Origin: Limnoperna fortunei
Taxonomy: Eukaryota > Mollusca > Bivalvia > Mytilida > Modiolidae
Length of the DNA stretch: 64,000 nucleotides
Assembly (NCBI GenBank): GCA_944474755.1
Contig: OX104112.1
Span: 89,913,756 to 89,977,755 of the forward strand
Direction of reading: 5' to 3'
The notes under the pieces were generated by a model. The model saw only the letters and a program-made list of their open reading frames with translations, did not search any database and was not told where the DNA came from. A program made the translations under genes and the position numbers. Shown piece by piece: positions 47,931 through 60,800 of this stretch (position 1 is the first letter of the stretch; each line of letters begins with the position of its first letter).

Positions 47931-49844
47931 GAGTTAACTTGTAAAAACGAACAATATTGAGAAAATACTACCGACAGTATATAAAACAGCTTTGTCAGAA
48001 TTTAACTATGGATCGGTACATGTGTTATTAATCCTCCTGTTATAATGGATTGATTGATTGATTGTTGTTTAACGTCCAGCAAGCAATATTTCATCTATAT
48101 TCAGGACGTGAACAATGGAAAATCTGTTACTAAGCGCACTTTGATGCAACATGCGTAACAGATGATTAAAGATGGCTGTAAGGCAGAAACTAACCCGTGG
48201 TTGTAGCTTTGTATAGAAGTAAAGAAGAGACCATCTCAGTAAGTTTATTGCATAATCTTAGAGTAAACATTTCAAATTATGAACATATAAAAATATAGAT
48301 TTAGAAAAATACCAACAAAATTTAACAACAGTAATTGTTTCGTGAACTTAACGAACATAACAAAGTTACATTTTAAGCTAAAAAGACAAATCGTCCTCTC
48401 CTGTGATAGGATGGTGGATCTAACTTTGCATAATTTTTTCTGGATACACTGTACTAATGTCTTCAACTAAAGGTCATAATAAAGCAATTAAAATACTTTA
48501 AAACACGAACATAATTATATATAAGAAATAAAAAATAAAATTGAAAAAAATTGAAAAAAAAAATGTAAAAGCAAAAAACGAAGAAATGTTAAATTAACAA
48601 TTTGGAAATTTTTGTCAAATTAATGTAAAGAATATTCTAATTAGTCGATTATTCTTTGATTTTCCGATGACATTCGACGGAAGGGCATAAGAGCTGCACC
48701 CGACTATAGGATTTCATTTAAGTTAATGGACGCATGTATTCATTTTTGTCTCAAGGGTTGAAATAATTATAAATAAACTAGTATCGATTAAAAAACACTA
48801 CTAATTTCAGTTCAAGAAAAACAAAAAAAAATCATAAATTTACACAGCTGTAATACCAATTAAAATTATAAATTGAAACAATTTAAAGCTGAATAGAAAA
48901 TAACAGAAAACGGCGAAAACGTGCTTTGTATTGAAAATAAATTTCTGAGCAAATTAAAATATAACAAAAAATAAATGTTTATAAAGTAAAAACTAAGAAT
49001 TTGTTATGAAAGCAAAACAAATAACACGTTTAATTTTATTAACAATTAACATAATTTGAATTAAATAAAATCGACAATAAAAAAATCAAATCATTAGAAA
49101 CCGAACGTAATAATAACAACCCAATAAAAATATAAAGCTAAAACGAAGAAAGGTTAAAAATGCAAAACAAACAACATGTTAGATTTTGTTCAACAACAAT
49201 ATGAATACCAAAAACTTACCAGAAACCTGTGAATAAAAAAACAAATATATATATATAAATAATTTGATCCGTCCTTTATTCCTTTCATTTTGTACAGGTA
49301 AACAAACAGTATGGCGGATGTGTATTACAAGTTCGGTCCGTGTATTGATTGTTCTATATTTCTTACCTACCGATCTTCAAATGGAAAAATAATAACTTAA
49401 CGGTTACTTAAAAATTATATTTTAATAATTTGTATAATAATAATTTTTAAATATACGTCTTTTCTGAAATAAAGTTGATAAAAAATGCATTCACGTTCAT
49501 GCATTTTTATTTTGGGATATTCGTATACATATTTATTTTGGACAAGAATAAATTTTATACATAAATATATAGCTTTATAACTATTGTCATAAATCTGCAG
49601 AGTAACTGATGATCGTTATCAACAACAATGCCAGAGGGCTTAAAACCGACCCAGGGGTCCAATCAACAAAAAACCTTAATCTCCGCGGGAAAACCTTAAT
49701 CTCCGAGGGAAAACCTTAATTTCCCTGGGACAACCTTAATTTAAAAAATCAACACTTAATTTTATAGGGATTCCTTAAAAAATTAAGGTTTTCCCACGGA
49801 GATTAAGGTTTTCTGCGGGAATTAAGGTTTTGGTGTTTGTAGTG

Positions 49845-50460
49845 ATACTGTACTGTAGTATTCTAAATGATGCGGTACATGTTTTATAAGCTAATTCGTT
49901 TGTTTTGATGTTATTGGCATATATGTTACATTTAATGAATCTAAGAATTCTATTTGCCTTGTTTATAATGGTATTTATGTTGTTATTCCATGATAGGTCT
50001 TTAGTGATAGTAAGTCCTAAATATTTCACGTCTGTAGTTTTAAGTATTTTATTATCTAGTTTATATTCGTGTAAAATAGGATTTATTTTCTGGATATGTG
50101 GATGATTGTCCATTCGTCCAGATTAAAGGACATTAACCACTCTTCCTCCCACTTTTGAAGTTTGTCATAGTAAGATTAAAGTGTGTTAATGTCTGATTGT
50201 GGCTATAGTGAAGTAAACTATTGTGTCGTCAGCAAAGAGACGGGTTTTATTTATAAGGTTGTTTAGCATGTCATTGATATAGATAAGAAAAAGTCAAGGG
50301 CCCATTACAGAGCCTTCAGGAACACCGGATAGGACATGACAGTTCAGTTGCCAGAGATTCTTGGCCAGTTTGTTGACGGTTACTCAGTCTCAATGTCTCA
50401 GTACAACTACAGTAGTGATCAGACCTTCAAAACTTTAACTGACTGTGCTTTTATTGGTTT
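49845..50460 (-). pseudogene. Decayed LINE, upstream part, split by the foldback element
   Basis: The minus strand reads (after stops) an EGSVMGP-like reverse-transcriptase block near 50310, then KYLGLTITKDLSWNNNINTI and IKCNIYANNIKTNELAYKTC, breaking off at ILQYS at 49845. The frame resumes on the other side of the foldback element. Confidence 0.75.
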
Positions 50461-50943
50461 ATCATGTGAGAGAATAGTGTCTATTATCCAAGGTTTTAGA
50501 TGCTGAGCTTGTCGTCTTTTTGATCTGCTTTGCATTTTTATCAGATTTTAAGTTTTCCCCCAACAGGGGAGATAATTCGTTTTCTTAAAAGCATATAAAA
50601 CTGAAACGAAAACGGATGGTTGATCATTCCGGAATGACATAATTTCCGGACGGGCAGGATCATTTCTGTTATTGTGTTTCAGACATTTTACACGTCTGCT
50701 AAGTGGAGCTCGGTGTGTCATCACTGGGACTAATATAGGTTCCTGGTCATCACGACACTGGGGCTGACAACAGTTTTCAAGCTACATGTATGGGCCATCA
50801 TAAAGTTCTATTCTTTTAATTGGATTGCCATCGCCTTAGAAAATATGCAGCATACTATTATTTTAGGTAGCTTAAGGTATTATAATTGAAGGTATTTTTG
50901 CAAGGAAGAGGTCTTAGGGACCGACCATTTAAATTGCAGAGGG

Positions 50944-51160
50944 GGGGCCTTGGTTTTTTTCCTAAAATAATATTTTGAAAATGATTTTTGATAAAAAAAA
51001 AATATTTTGGAAGCAGAGGGTAAGAAAAAAATATTCTGAAGAAGGATTTCTGCTATATAAAATAATGCTTATAATGAAAAAAAATATTCTGTCGCGACTC
51101 CTTAAAAAATATTTTTTTATATAAAATTTTCTGACCAAGACAAAAAACCAAGGCCCCAGC
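50944..51160. mobile_element. Short TIR element
   Basis: ggggccttggtttttttcct on the left is mirrored by acaaaaaaccaaggcccc on the right. The interior is AT-rich. Confidence 0.65.
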
Positions 51161-51539
51161 CCTTCAAGTTAAGAAGGAATGTCGGTATGTCTGTGTTCTC
51201 GCGTATGAGACAAGGAATTTGGCAGTGTGACCTCTAGGCTGCAGATGATGTTGAATGCAGTTCTATTCGTAGTTTGACTACAAAGTCATCACTATTCTGT
51301 ACTATATTGTCCTTCTGATATCCGGCCATACTCGGTTTCGTCCATAGTACATTTAGCCCATAGTTCAAGGTGATACGCAAATATAAATTTACGCTCCTGG
51401 TTCGGCAATAGTCTTTCAAACAAAAAACCTAGCTGATCGTCTCTGCAAACTTTCTAATCTCTGGATGTTATTGTTGGTAAATGGATACCATATATATAGT
51501 GCATTTATACTCAATTAGTAGTCTTATCAACGTTGTGTA

Positions 51540-52100
51540 GCATACAGCTTTGGTGTGTTGAGGATAGTGAATTAGGTTCCTCTGGTTGAGATGGGTTTCT
51601 TGGTTATGTTTTCTATATGGTTAATCTAGTTAAGAGTCTTGATGTCCATGTGGATGCTGTACTTGTTTGGAGTGGCCGTACGCTTGTTGGTTACACGTAA
51701 GAGATGGCATTTACCGAGTTCAGTTTTGCTGGTGTTGTCTCTAAAGATAAAGAACACGGTCATCTGCAAAGAGACGAACGATCGATGGTCGGACAAAATC
51801 AAGAAAGTAATTTATATATATATATATATAGAAAGCAGGAACATAAGGGTCCTAACACACTACCCTCGGGAACTCCTGACTGGACCAGTGCAGCGCTCCC
51901 ATCATCCACGACTCCGTATAGTTTCTGGAGCTGAGAAAGTCCATGATCCATTAGATTCGTTGATCTCGCAGTATTTCGCTTTGTAGAGTAACCACTCGTT
52001 AGGGACCGTATTAGATGCTTCCGAGAAATCAAGCAGAATATTGTCAATCTGTTCGCCGAGATCGATTCGTTTTGTCAGGTCTAAGTACCAGGGCATAAAT
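51540..52100 (-). pseudogene. Second LINE reverse-transcriptase relic
   Basis: Frames on the minus strand contain a decayed LLDFSEASNTVPNEWLLYK block and GVPEGSVLGPL, separated by frameshifts, with an (AT)n insertion near 51815. Confidence 0.7.
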
Positions 52101-52103
52101 TGT

Positions 52104-52175
52104 GTTTAGATTAAGGGGAGGCAGTAAAGGCGGGGGTCTGGGGGGCGCCTAGTCCCCCTTAATCTGAGCACATTT
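52104..52175. repeat. Imperfect hairpin
   Basis: tttagattaaggggaggc on the left pairs with ctagtcccccttaatctgag on the right, around a G-rich loop. Confidence 0.55.
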
Positions 52176-52765
52176 TTGTGCAAAATCCTGCTATCTGGCA
52201 AATCCTGGGGTGCTTTCCATTGGTTTTTATGATTGGGGTTTAGTGTATAAAACTCTGAATTTTGTTTACTGAGACACTATAAAAATTTTACTGTCTTGGG
52301 TTTGATATTAATTTAAGGTAGGTGCACACAGAAAAGGTGGTATATTTAGTTAATTTAATGTTTTTCTAAAATAGCTCAGTTTATTTAACTGATGAAATAC
52401 CACCAATCACGAATTGTTCAAACCTTTATTATACTCATAGAATATATGTAATACAACAATGACATTTGTACTTATAATTGTTTTTATTTTATCTTTTCCT
52501 TTCTCTCTTTTTTCTTTTTTTTTTTTTATTTTTATTTCATTTTATTTTATTTTTGGTCACAATTTTTTGTCAGTGTGCAATAGGAGGCAGTGGCCTACAA
52601 ATAATTTACGGCCCTGGTAGAGTACGGTAATAATCAGTGGCAATAATCAACTGAGATTTACAGAAACGATTCCTTATATAGATTGGAATAACTAATTATC
52701 CAATGAAAACTAAATGTTTTATGAAGTATAATATATGTTCATAAGATATAAATGTCATCATCCCA

Positions 52766-52890
52766 ATCTAATTAAAATTAAATCTTTCACTTGCTCCCCC
52801 TTTTTAATATGGTCGCTGCCTGCTTTCAAACCAATAACAAAAAAGTGGAGCAAGACTTGAAGTGAAAGATTTAATTTTAATTATATTGTC
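52766..52890. mobile_element. Hairpin/MITE-like element upstream of Par6
   Basis: aattaaaattaaatctttca on the left is mirrored exactly by tgaaagatttaattttaatt on the right, about 100 bp apart, with a short interior copy of the cttgctcc / ggagcaag pair. Confidence 0.7.
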
Positions 52891-53109
52891 ATCATCCACG
52901 TGTCATCTTAAGCTCTTTAAGATATGCTCTATATTTGAAAATTCCCGCTAAATCAACTTAAAGTTTCTTTATCGCAAAACTTCTTTCTGGCAAAAGAGCT
53001 ACATGTAAAATACTTATTTCATTTTCATTTTATTTTTTTTTAACTTTTATAGTTAAAATATTGTATAACCACTTTTTCTAATTCGATGATTAACAAACAC
53101 AAAAATCCG

Positions 53110-53117
53110 TGACGTCA
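53110..53117 (+). promoter_or_regulatory. Palindromic CRE-type site upstream of Par6
   Basis: A perfect TGACGTCA lies 99 bp before the Par6 ATG. It is the canonical CREB/ATF palindrome and sits in the presumed promoter or 5' UTR. Function is inferred from sequence only. Confidence 0.45.
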
Positions 53118-53215
53118 CAGATTCGTGTTCATTGATAAACGATAAACACAACACCAACAGTGTGGAAAACGAAAATAAACGGATTTATTAAGCCCTTCTG
53201 GGCTGTAAACTAATC

Positions 53216-54063
53216 ATGTCGCGATCATCGAAGTCTTCTTTACACTTTGGTACTAGTTTGATAGAAGTCAAAAGCAAGGTAATATTTTATTTTCAAATGT
53301 TATGATTCGCCCATGTTACACCTGTCCGAACTACTTCACAATCCAGGTAACATTTTATTACCTTTCGACCACGGTCAAAAAACTTGTGTCGCGGGTTTAC
53401 TGGCGTATTTACATTGCAATAAAACGAACATTTCATTTTTATTTTCATCGTGATTATGGTTTGCAATCTCCAAAATTCTGATATTGGATTCTGTTTGGAG
53501 TACCTTTAACACAATATTGTATGCTTGAATGCACATGTCACACAACTATAAAATGAGTCATTATTTACAATTCTGGACACACTCCTGTCACTCATTTTAT
53601 CAGAAAACTGTGTGGTTTTACAATGAACCAGAAATGTATATAATACTAGTTTTGTATCAGTATAGACATTCTGCTTTTGCTAAATTTTGGGAGTAAGATT
53701 AAGAATCTGTATAGTACAGTTGCAACAGGTGCATGCAGATGCAGCAATTGGTATATATTTTATAAGAAAAATATGTTTCTTGTCAGCATGTAAGGTTAGA
53801 AAATGATACGGTAAAACATGTAAGAAAAACATGAATATTGTATGTTTTAGCCCTCAAAAGTACCTTTCTGGTATTTTTTGCACTGATGCATTTCTGTCAT
53901 AACACGTTTGAATGCTCTAAATAACAATCAGTATCTCCACAGTATGAATGCTAAGCCAAGACCAAATATAATAAATATTTATATTTTTAATAAATTTGAC
54001 TTCGTTTGGTTGATACTAATAACAAATTTACCATTAGAGCAGGATATATTTTATATTATACAA

Positions 54064-54105
<42 letters not shown>

Positions 54106-57100
54106 CACTGTTTTCAAGATAGGTATTTGGATGTATCTTATCATATGATTTATGGTATCACATGGTTTTATTTAAGGCACTTTCCTTTTCGCACCGTCTT
54201 TTAACACTGTGTGAATGGCATAAACAGAATAAAACTGACAATCTTTCCATAAATTTATTTCTAATGTTGGCTTTGCACCCTGGCACAACACAACACAGGT
54301 TTCGTTTTGCATAGTCTTTCTAATGCCGTCCCATTTCGTAACAATTGTTGCCGTTGTTAACTAAAAGTTCCCTAAATTTTTTATGACGTCACATGATCAG
54401 CCTTATAATTTCCACCTCCTTTGACAAGAGCCATTATATCTTAAAAACGAAGTATTTAATGAATTAAATCTTTAGCTAGCATGCTGACTTTTTTACACTG
54501 GCCATTCAATAAAGAGTGACTTAACGTCTCCTATGCCGAATTTTACTGCCATTATAATCCAATGTTAGTTTTGTGATTTGTTGGATTATCAGAAGTATTT
54601 TGTCCTATCTTGTAATATAGTATATAAAAAATTCTAACTTCGATCTATTTATACAACATTCCATCATAATATACTAGTACATCTCTTTTACCGTTTTTAA
54701 AGCTGCAGACATTGTGAAACTACCGGAAACAAACATACTTGAAGAAATTTCTTTTTTCGTCTTTGAAAATGCATGTGGAAAATGCTATGGTAATGGTGAC
54801 CTAATTTGGGGAAAATCTGTCTTATTTACACTGTTGACAGATACGTATACATGTATCAAGATTGACCATGGCTGATCATGATTATCTATGCAACTACTAG
54901 TATGTTTTGCCATCAAAGTGCAGGGCCTAAATTCGTCCAAAATTTGCCAAAAAAAACAAACCAGGATACAATTATAATTTGTTCTAACCTTCTCCTAATA
55001 ATGTACTCGTATCAGTAGAGTGGAACAACATGCTCTAAACAGGATTAATGTTTATTAACAGGTTAAATCTTATCTATTTTCTGTAATTTTATGTACAATT
55101 ATATTGATGCTTATACACATAATAGTATATTTACTTTATACAGAATTAACTGACCTTTGCTTTAGGGCACAAGATCAGCCCAGGTGTCCACTTGATTTCC
55201 GCATGAAAATCTTAATTACAACATAAAACCTTAATATCCTCATAACAAACATAATTTCCTCAAGCAACTCTGAATTTGACATGCTTTCCTTAAAATATAA
55301 AGGGAAAGACATGGAAATTAAGATTTTTATGAGGAAATTAAGATTTTGTTGGGTTTTTTTTATAGAAAGATTGACTGTCTATTATTTCTTTTGTAATAAA
55401 CAAATATTTTAAATGTACTTTTTATTTATCAGTAAAAATTAAAGTAAAGTAGCATTTACTAGTAAGTTAGTTGACACATTGTTTAACATTTTGAGGAAGT
55501 ATGCAAAAAAAAGTTTCTATTATTGGCCCAAAAATGTTTTTGCATTTAAACTATGTCAGTTTTATAAGTAAGTTAGCAGACCTATCTCATTGAAACATAA
55601 TTGACATTTATCCTCTTACACTTTGTTGCAGTTTTAAGCTACACGCTGACTGGCCTGGGCTCTTATAATCAGTTTGCGCTTGACCAATGTTAAACCCATT
55701 TAATTAACTGTAAAATGAATGCATGATTTATGCTAATGTCTTTACATTATTTCAGCTTGATGCAGAATTTAGAAGATTTTCAATTGATAGATCAAAGCCA
55801 TGCAAATTTGATGACTTGTATGCTGTAGTGGAAAATCTGCACCGTTTAAAAAGTGATCCATTTGTGATAACTTACACAGACAAAGATGGTGACTTACTTC
55901 CTATTAACAATGATGATAATTTTAACTTGGCATTACAAACAGCCAAACATATATTGCGTGTCATGATTCAGCGTAAAGGTAAGGGTATTGATTATTGATA
56001 GCTATGTAACTGTCAGGATATTATAAAATTTCATAATGGCAATCGCTGCATATTCTGAGCTGTAAAATAACATTTCAAGGCATAAAATGCAAAATTACCA
56101 TGCAATATTAATCACACTTTGTTTTGTTTGTTTGAATGGTGTTTAATGCCACTTTCAGCAATTTTCAGCTATATCATGGCGTCCAGTTTTTATTGGGGAG
56201 GAAGTCGGGGCACCCGGAGAAAATCCCCAATCTTCGGTAAGAAAACTGGCAAACCTTGTATATGAGGGTTGCTGTCGAGTTCACTCTGCCCACAACAGTA
56301 CATGCGTTTTTTTGCGGAAGAATATTCAACGTCATCAATACATATATATTTCACGCGCTGAAATATGAAGTCAGATTATATAATTAAATATGAAATGAAC
56401 AACGTTGAGTATCTAAAAGAAAATATAATTACATAAGAACAATGCCCTTAGTACATTTTGCATGTTGAAAGTTAAGTGTACTAGTGTATATTCTTGTTTG
56501 TATGCGTACAACTTTTTGTTTGAACTAAGTTTTATTATTGTACCTGTATGTGTATTGTTCTTTATAATTCTTATTGAATTTCTTTGTGAAGTAAACTAAA
56601 GTTTTTCAAATACATCAAATACACATTTCTTCAAACAAAAGGTTTTAATTTTTTGTGATACCAAAAAATATTTTATAATGACTGATAACAATATATTAAA
56701 GTATTTTGCCCAAAGGCAACTTTTATTTCTAAAAGACTATTTATTATTTTATATTAGATCCAAATGTGTTGTTCCAGCAGGCAGCAGTAGTACTACTAGT
56801 ACTCTACAGTGAAATTTATTAATCCTTTTTCAAAATATTTTTTTATAAATTAAATTTTGTAATTGCTTTTTTTTTAAATATTTGTATTATTGTTCCATTA
56901 AAAATCATAGTATAAGCATTTTATTTGTTTGTTATTTAAGTAGCACACCACAAAACAGTCAATTATTTTTTTTTAATATTGTACACGCAGCATAAAAAAA
57001 TAATCAAGCTGTTATAAGGGAGGTAACTGTAATAGTAAACTGAAATCCTGCATGAATTTAAACCATAACTATATATGATGGTGACAACAAAAATTGTCAT

Positions 57101-57889
57101 CTGATTCAATATAATTGCAGATATGTATTATTTTTTGTTCATTTCATAATTATGGTTGCAGGAATAATGTAATTACTGATGAATGATGTTATATTTACAG
57201 AGGAATGCACATTTGATGTTAATGGATATGGTACAATGACAAAAAAGAAGAGTGCAATTAGTAAACTGATCAGCAACGAGCACCCTAAGCCTCGTATTAG
57301 AATCAGTATGCCAGAAGATTTCAGACGTGTGTCAGCCATTATCGATGTTGACGTTGTTCCAGAGACTCATCGTCGTGTTAAACTCATGAAAAATGGGTCT
57401 GATAAACCATTGGGATTTTACATTCGTGATGGTACAAGTGTGCGTGTCACTCCGCAAGGTCTAGAAAAAGTGCCAGCTATTTTTATCTCCCGTTTAGTCC
57501 CAGGTGGTTTAGCAGAGAGCACTGGACTGTTAGCAGTTAATGATGAGGTGTTGGAAGTCAATGGTATAGATGTTGCAGGAAAGACTTTAGACCAAGTTAC
57601 GGACATGATGGTAGCAAATAGTTCAAATTTGATAATAACAGTCAAACCAGTAAATCAGAGATTAACACTTGCCCCTGCTCACCGTGGAGGTGTTGGGCGA
57701 CATTCCCAAATGTCTAACATATCCCAGAGTTCACAGCAGTCTTCCACTAAGTCGTTTGACAGTGACATTATTGCAGAACACGAGGAAGACGATGACGAGG
57801 TTCAAGATCTGCTTGAACGTGTTGATCTGGTGCCAAAAAGTGATGAAAAGTCTGAAAAAAATAAAGATAGTGCTGTTTTAACGTTATAA
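53216..57889 (+). CDS. PARD6: Par6 cell-polarity adaptor protein (partitioning defective 6)
   Basis: Three exons, 53216-53278, 55756-55978 and 57201-57889, join in phases 0 and 1 to give 324 residues. Exon 1 reads from MSRSSK to IEVKSK, the conserved entry to the PB1 domain including the Lys that pairs with atypical PKC. Exon 2 completes PB1 ([20 protein letters not shown], then [12 protein letters not shown]). Exon 3 carries the semi-CRIB ([19 protein letters not shown], about residues 128-146), which takes part in Cdc42 binding, and then the PDZ domain (about 153-247) with the PLGFYIRDG carboxylate-binding loop and [15 protein letters not shown]. The tail is acidic and ends AVLTL, comparable to the ITL ending of vertebrate paralogs. 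Length is close to the vertebrate and insect proteins (about 345-375). Par6 scaffolds aPKC, Par3 and Cdc42 at the apical cortex. No defects are seen. Confidence 0.97.
54069..54101 (+). repeat. (TA)n microsatellite
   Basis: A pure TA run in Par6 intron 1. Confidence 0.95.
54112..54470 (+). repeat. Dispersed repeat, copy 2, in Par6 intron 1
   Basis: The order of blocks matches 24610-24940: caagataggtatttggatgt, then ctttgcaccctggcacaaca, then tttcgttttgcatagtcttt. Confidence 0.6.
55165..55350. mobile_element. Old solo tip of the foldback family in Par6 intron 1
   Basis: gatcagcccaggtgtccact parallels the subterminal gacccaggggtccaatcaac of the 5.9-kb element. It is followed by aaaccttaat-type units and their inverted forms (ggaaattaagattttgttgg). 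Divergence is high. Confidence 0.6.
56115..56300 (-). mobile_element. Truncated SINE in Par6 intron 2
   Basis: The plus strand shows gtttgtttgaatggtgttta, gctatatcatggcgtccagt and ggtaagaaaactggcaaacc, then loses similarity near the B-box side. Confidence 0.75.
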
Positions 57890-60800
57890 AAAGGTTGCAA
57901 AATCTTTTCGATGTGAAAAAGTGCATTTATATCTTTGAATTATTGGCTTTTTTCATTGTTAAAATTTGTTTATATCTATTAATACTTGAAACTTATATAT
58001 ATTTTATTGCTATAATTGCAAAACAAATACAAAGTAATTTGGATTGCAAGGTAAAGTTATTCTATGATGTACATGTACATATGAATAATCATAGAAAGTG
58101 GTTTTTATATGAATTTTTCTTTTATACAATATTATAATTCTGTTCATTATTCTAAAAATAAATATTTTGAATTTTAATTGAAACTTTAAGCAAGATTTCG
58201 GAGGGTTTTTTTTATAAGTCAAAATCTACCTGCATAACCTATTGAAGTAAGAGTTTCAAAGAAATAGTTGTAGGAAAATATGATTTTGTCCTAGACTGTT
58301 TGAGAACAAGTAAAAACAAGATTAAATGTCTGGTCAATTTCAAGGACTGTCCTACAGTATTGGGGAAAACTGAATCCGATGAGGACTGAAAATTCAAGGC
58401 TACCAGGATGCTACTTGACTGTCCTTAACCAATTTCTGTGGAGTGCAGTGGAGAAAAAATTGGATGATGTAGCAATACAAATTAATTTTTCAATTAATTG
58501 TACACCTATATTCAATATTTGAAAGTTTACATATTGTTATAAATAAAGCCATTCCAATCACAGGCATACATGGGTAAACTAGCTACCAGTACATGTCCAG
58601 AAGGACATTCCATGACCTGTGAGTTTTCAAGAATAATTGCTTACGCAACTGCTGAACATCATAATTCTAAAGTTTAAAATGAATTTGATTAAAAATAGTA
58701 TTGAAAAAATCGGAAGAAATTTCAAAAATAAAATTATTTGAGAATTTGAAGTATTATATATAAATAATTATGGATTTGCCATTCTCTGTTCATCATAAGT
58801 GACCCATGACCGAATTTCCTGGGGAATGTATGTGGAAACGGCTGTGGTTTTCTTAGGCATGCTCAGAACAGCTACATGTATAATACAATATTTACTGTAT
58901 AACAATAATGTTGTATAACTTTTTTTTAACTTTATTCATCACATTTACTGCTGAATGGTTGTGACATCTACTTTTGTTGGACCAGTTTTTACAATTTAAA
59001 ACAGGTTTTATACAGTTTTATTTTTTTATGAACAAATGAGTTGTGTATTTTATTATGAAACTCCTCTGAAAGTTTCACAAACAAAAAATCTTTGTTTTTA
59101 TTAAAGCTTTTCTTGTTGTCAGCTTTTAAGATTTACTACTTGTATACAAAACATTACATATCATTCTTTAAATCAGCAAAAATTATACAACTTTTTGAAC
59201 ATATATGTAAATTACAATATTTAAAATTTGAAAAAAAAGAAAACAATATTCAAAAAACATTTTCTAAAACTATTTTTGTAAATAGAAAAGATATTTATAC
59301 ACAAGTAAAGATATTTATTTAATAATTCCATGGATTAATCAATAGTAGGTTATACATGTACCAGGATTTGATTTATTTATTTCTTCCTTTATAGGTGTAG
59401 TTTGAGATTTTTCAGGGTAATTTACGAAAAGAAACATTGGAACAAATGATTAAGTCTACCAGTGTAATATTATGAGAATGATTCAGTCTATAGAAACAAC
59501 AGCATACATTTAGTAAACTTTAATATTTTCAGTTTCCAATTAACTTCATGAGTTTTTATTGATAGGTAAAAAATTTTGTATCATAATGCAAAATGTGTCA
59601 AGTTTTTGCTTATGTGATATCTTTTGACACTGCATAGACCAGGTAAGCTGTGTCATATTCCTGTGTTTTTATTGGAGACATGTTTTGTATGTTTGACATA
59701 CAGTATGTGCATGTAATAGAGTTTGATATTCTATTGATACTTGCCACCTTATATTGTAATGTTATTTATTCTTTTTTGTTCAACTTTACATGGGAATTGG
59801 TGAATATTTTTCTGAGTATCTGGTAATACTGCAATATTGTTTATTTTTACAAGAAAATAGGTGAGTATCGGGTAGTGTGTCCAAATCAAAATAACATTTT
59901 TTCCACATGTATTTACTTCCAATAGCTGCATTTAAGATCTTTAAAATGTATAGATTAAGGGTAAAGTGGCCTCGAGTCAGGTGTCTGAAGAAATTCTTAA
60001 GGTACATACAAACAAATGTATGATATAGATATGGAGTGTTGATACCCTGTAATGGCCTTTTAAATCTGAGTAAAAAACATTTGCTGAGAAGAGTAGAACA
60101 CATGGTAAGTACCAGTAATATATGTATTACAAAAATAATGTTGAGAGTGACTTGGTGTGCTGGGAATATATGATTATTGATGAATGTTCACTGGCTAAAC
60201 ATGCAGTATCATGATTGAATCTGACATTTTGGGGTAAAGTCATTTAAAGTGAAATCCATTCGACCGATAGTTGTTTTTGAAGATCTGCTTATTCTACACA
60301 TATGCAATACATAATCCTTTTGGTGCGGATTGGTCGTATATATTATATTTCATACATCTCATGTTTATGTAATTTTTTTCGTTAAATACAAGAAATAACA
60401 ACATTGATGATATTGTTTGAGTATGTTTAAATGTTCCTAAGATAGTTTTGGAGAATTTTGCTGGATGTGTTTGATATTGTTTTCAGATTTTGGAACTTCT
60501 CTAATTTAATCCACGTCAAAGCATTTAAGTTTTTTAGTCCAATTGCCAGTTTTCTATGGATTCATGAATTTTTTTTTTTAAATCTTAAAATGCCAGAAAC
60601 GCACTTAATAATAAATATTGACAAAGTCTATAAAAAATAAAGAGAAAGCCTCGTGTCCAATCACGTACACTGAATAAACGAGCAAATATACCTATCATTA
60701 TATTATTTTTTGTACAAATTGTTCCTGTATACAATAACTGTTATTTTAAAACCTTGATACACATATTTTCAAACTGACCAGCAAACATTCTTTGGTATAA

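Larger units (their letters stand above)
43938..49844. mobile_element. 5.9-kb foldback element with ~985-bp inverted arms
   Basis: The left arm (43938 to about 44925) starts cactacaaacaccaaaacct. The right arm (about 48862-49844) ends with its reverse complement. In the outer ~250 bp I see only about four differences between arms. The tips are made of aaaaccttaatctccgcggg-type units in both orientations. ATA flanks both sides, a probable 3-bp target duplication. No transposase was recognised in the 3.9-kb centre, which holds a decayed LINE and other repeats. Confidence 0.85.

Noticed and set aside
59786..60103. 105-residue minus-strand ORF
   Set aside because: Composition is that of AT-rich noncoding DNA, and no domain or splice signals support it.
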